A DNA stretch of 23,099 nt, from positions 1 to 23,099 of the forward strand of contig JBKJVQ010000205.1 of NCBI GenBank assembly GCA_046717125.1. The letters are read 5' to 3'. Origin of the DNA: JBKJVQ01 sp046717125 (GTDB lineage: Bacteria > Pseudomonadota > Alphaproteobacteria > Rhizobiales > Methyloligellaceae). The notes below the pieces were generated by a model. It saw only the letters and a list, made by a program, of their open reading frames with translations, searched no databases and had not been told where the DNA came from. Position 1 is the stretch's first letter. Each line of letters begins with the position of its first letter. Below are positions 22,581 through 23,099 of the stretch, piece after piece. The translations under genes were made by a program, and so were the position numbers.

Positions 22581-23099
22581 ATGCGTGCCGAAACACAAAG
22601 TCTCGTTGACGAGATCACCCAATCCATCAGCCTCTTGCGGAGGCATCTTTGACCCCGAAGCGGCGCGAGCGCGCCTCGGCGCGCTGAACGCGCAGGCCGA
22701 AGAACCCTCACTCTGGAACGACTCGGCCCGCGCGCAGGATCTGATGCGCGAGCGCCAGCAACTCTCCGACCGGATTGAGACGTTCGACCGGCTTGAGCGC
22801 GAGCTGTCCGACAATGTCGAGCTGATCGATCTGGCGGAGGAGGAAGGCGACGCAAAAATCGTCGCCGATGCCGAAAAGGCGCTCGCGGCGCTGGCGGAAG
22901 AGTCGCGCAAGCGCCAGGTCGAGACGCTGCTGGGCGGCGAGGCGGACGGTAATGACACCTATATCGAAATACACGCAGGAGCCGGCGGTACGGAGAGCCA
23001 GGACTGGGCGCAGATGCTGGAGCGCATGTATCTGCGTTGGGCCGATCAGCGATCATACAAAGCCGAGATTATCGAAGAGCATTATGGCGAAGAGGCCGG
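22581..23099 (+). CDS. prfB: Peptide chain release factor 2, with programmed +1 frameshift, N-terminal part
   Basis: RF2 ends translation at UAA and UGA codons. The first frame (22581-22652) encodes 23 residues, MRAETQSLVDEITQSISLLRRHL, and stops at TGA. The +1 frame resumes at 22651 with DPEAARARLGALNAQAEEPSLWNDSARAQDLM, aligning with E. coli RF2 on both sides of its shift. It continues to GGTESQDWAQMLERMYLRW before the window ends; the GGQ domain is outside. The visible part covers the N-terminal coiled domain and the start of the core. So the gene is intact and the in-frame stop is regulatory, not a mutation. The ATG has no clear Shine-Dalgarno sequence and follows a palindrome by 14 bp. 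It is the last gene of the amidase-PBP1A-prfB run. Confidence 0.95.
22639..22653 (+). promoter_or_regulatory. prfB programmed +1 frameshift signal
   Basis: GGAGG (22639-22643), then CAT, then CTT TGA C (22647-22653). An internal Shine-Dalgarno sequence three bases before the slippery CTT and a UGA stop followed by C is exactly the arrangement known from E. coli prfB. When RF2 is scarce the ribosome pauses at UGA and slips from CUU to UUU, restoring RF2 synthesis. Confidence 0.95.

Noticed and set aside
22581..22652. prfB as a pseudogene because of the early TGA
   Set aside because: The stop sits in a canonical CTT TGA C shift site with an internal Shine-Dalgarno sequence, and homology resumes at once in the +1 frame.

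Overview
The window is a GC-rich chromosomal segment from an alphaproteobacterium, most likely of the order Hyphomicrobiales (Rhizobiales). Supporting signs are a B12-dependent ribonucleotide reductase, an NDUFA12-type complex I accessory subunit next to a DUF2155 protein and aat, a large RNase E with an acidic insertion in its S1 domain, the order rne / amidase / PBP1A / prfB, and a palindrome of the kind dispersed through Hyphomicrobiales genomes (GAGCATGATG...CATCATGCTC) in front of prfB. The genus cannot be named from sequence alone. The content is nearly all core housekeeping; I see no tRNA, rRNA, insertion sequence, prophage or CRISPR array.

Layout. Positions 1-1263 (minus) hold the first third of nrdJ, preceded by a pair of NrdR-type boxes. 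Positions 1624-2817 (plus) hold a small secreted YHS-like protein, an NDUFA12 protein and a secreted DUF2155 protein; the last runs tail to tail into aat with a 127-bp coding overlap. Positions 2691-9412 form a long minus-strand block, transcribed as M48 protease-TPR protein, ScsC/DsbA-like thiol oxidoreductase, aroQ, accB, accC, cyclopropane fatty acid synthase and aat. It joins envelope protein quality control, the shikimate pathway, fatty-acid initiation and modification, and N-end-rule tagging. Positions 9770-11981 (plus) hold a methyltransferase with an export signal and an APC-type permease, behind a possible EcfG general-stress promoter. Positions 11958-13520 (minus) encode a PYROXD2-like FAD oxidoreductase and 13566-14732 (plus) a class I/II aminotransferase, with only 45 bp between their starts. 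Positions 14896-17631 (minus) encode RNase E with a structured leader. Positions 18320-23099 (plus) hold the cell-wall genes for an AMIN-amidase and PBP1A, followed by prfB with its programmed +1 frameshift; the window ends inside prfB.

The two leads most worth following are (1) a tight cluster of non-conservative changes in the ATP/metal site of biotin carboxylase (AccC), including Glu to Gln at the position equivalent to E. coli Glu288, and (2) the apparently exported SAM-dependent methyltransferase with an added C-terminal domain. The regulatory sites (NrdR boxes, prfB frameshift, rne leader hairpin, REP-like palindromes) fit known biology but are easy to miss in automated annotation. I did not find convincing evidence for a wholly new multi-gene system.
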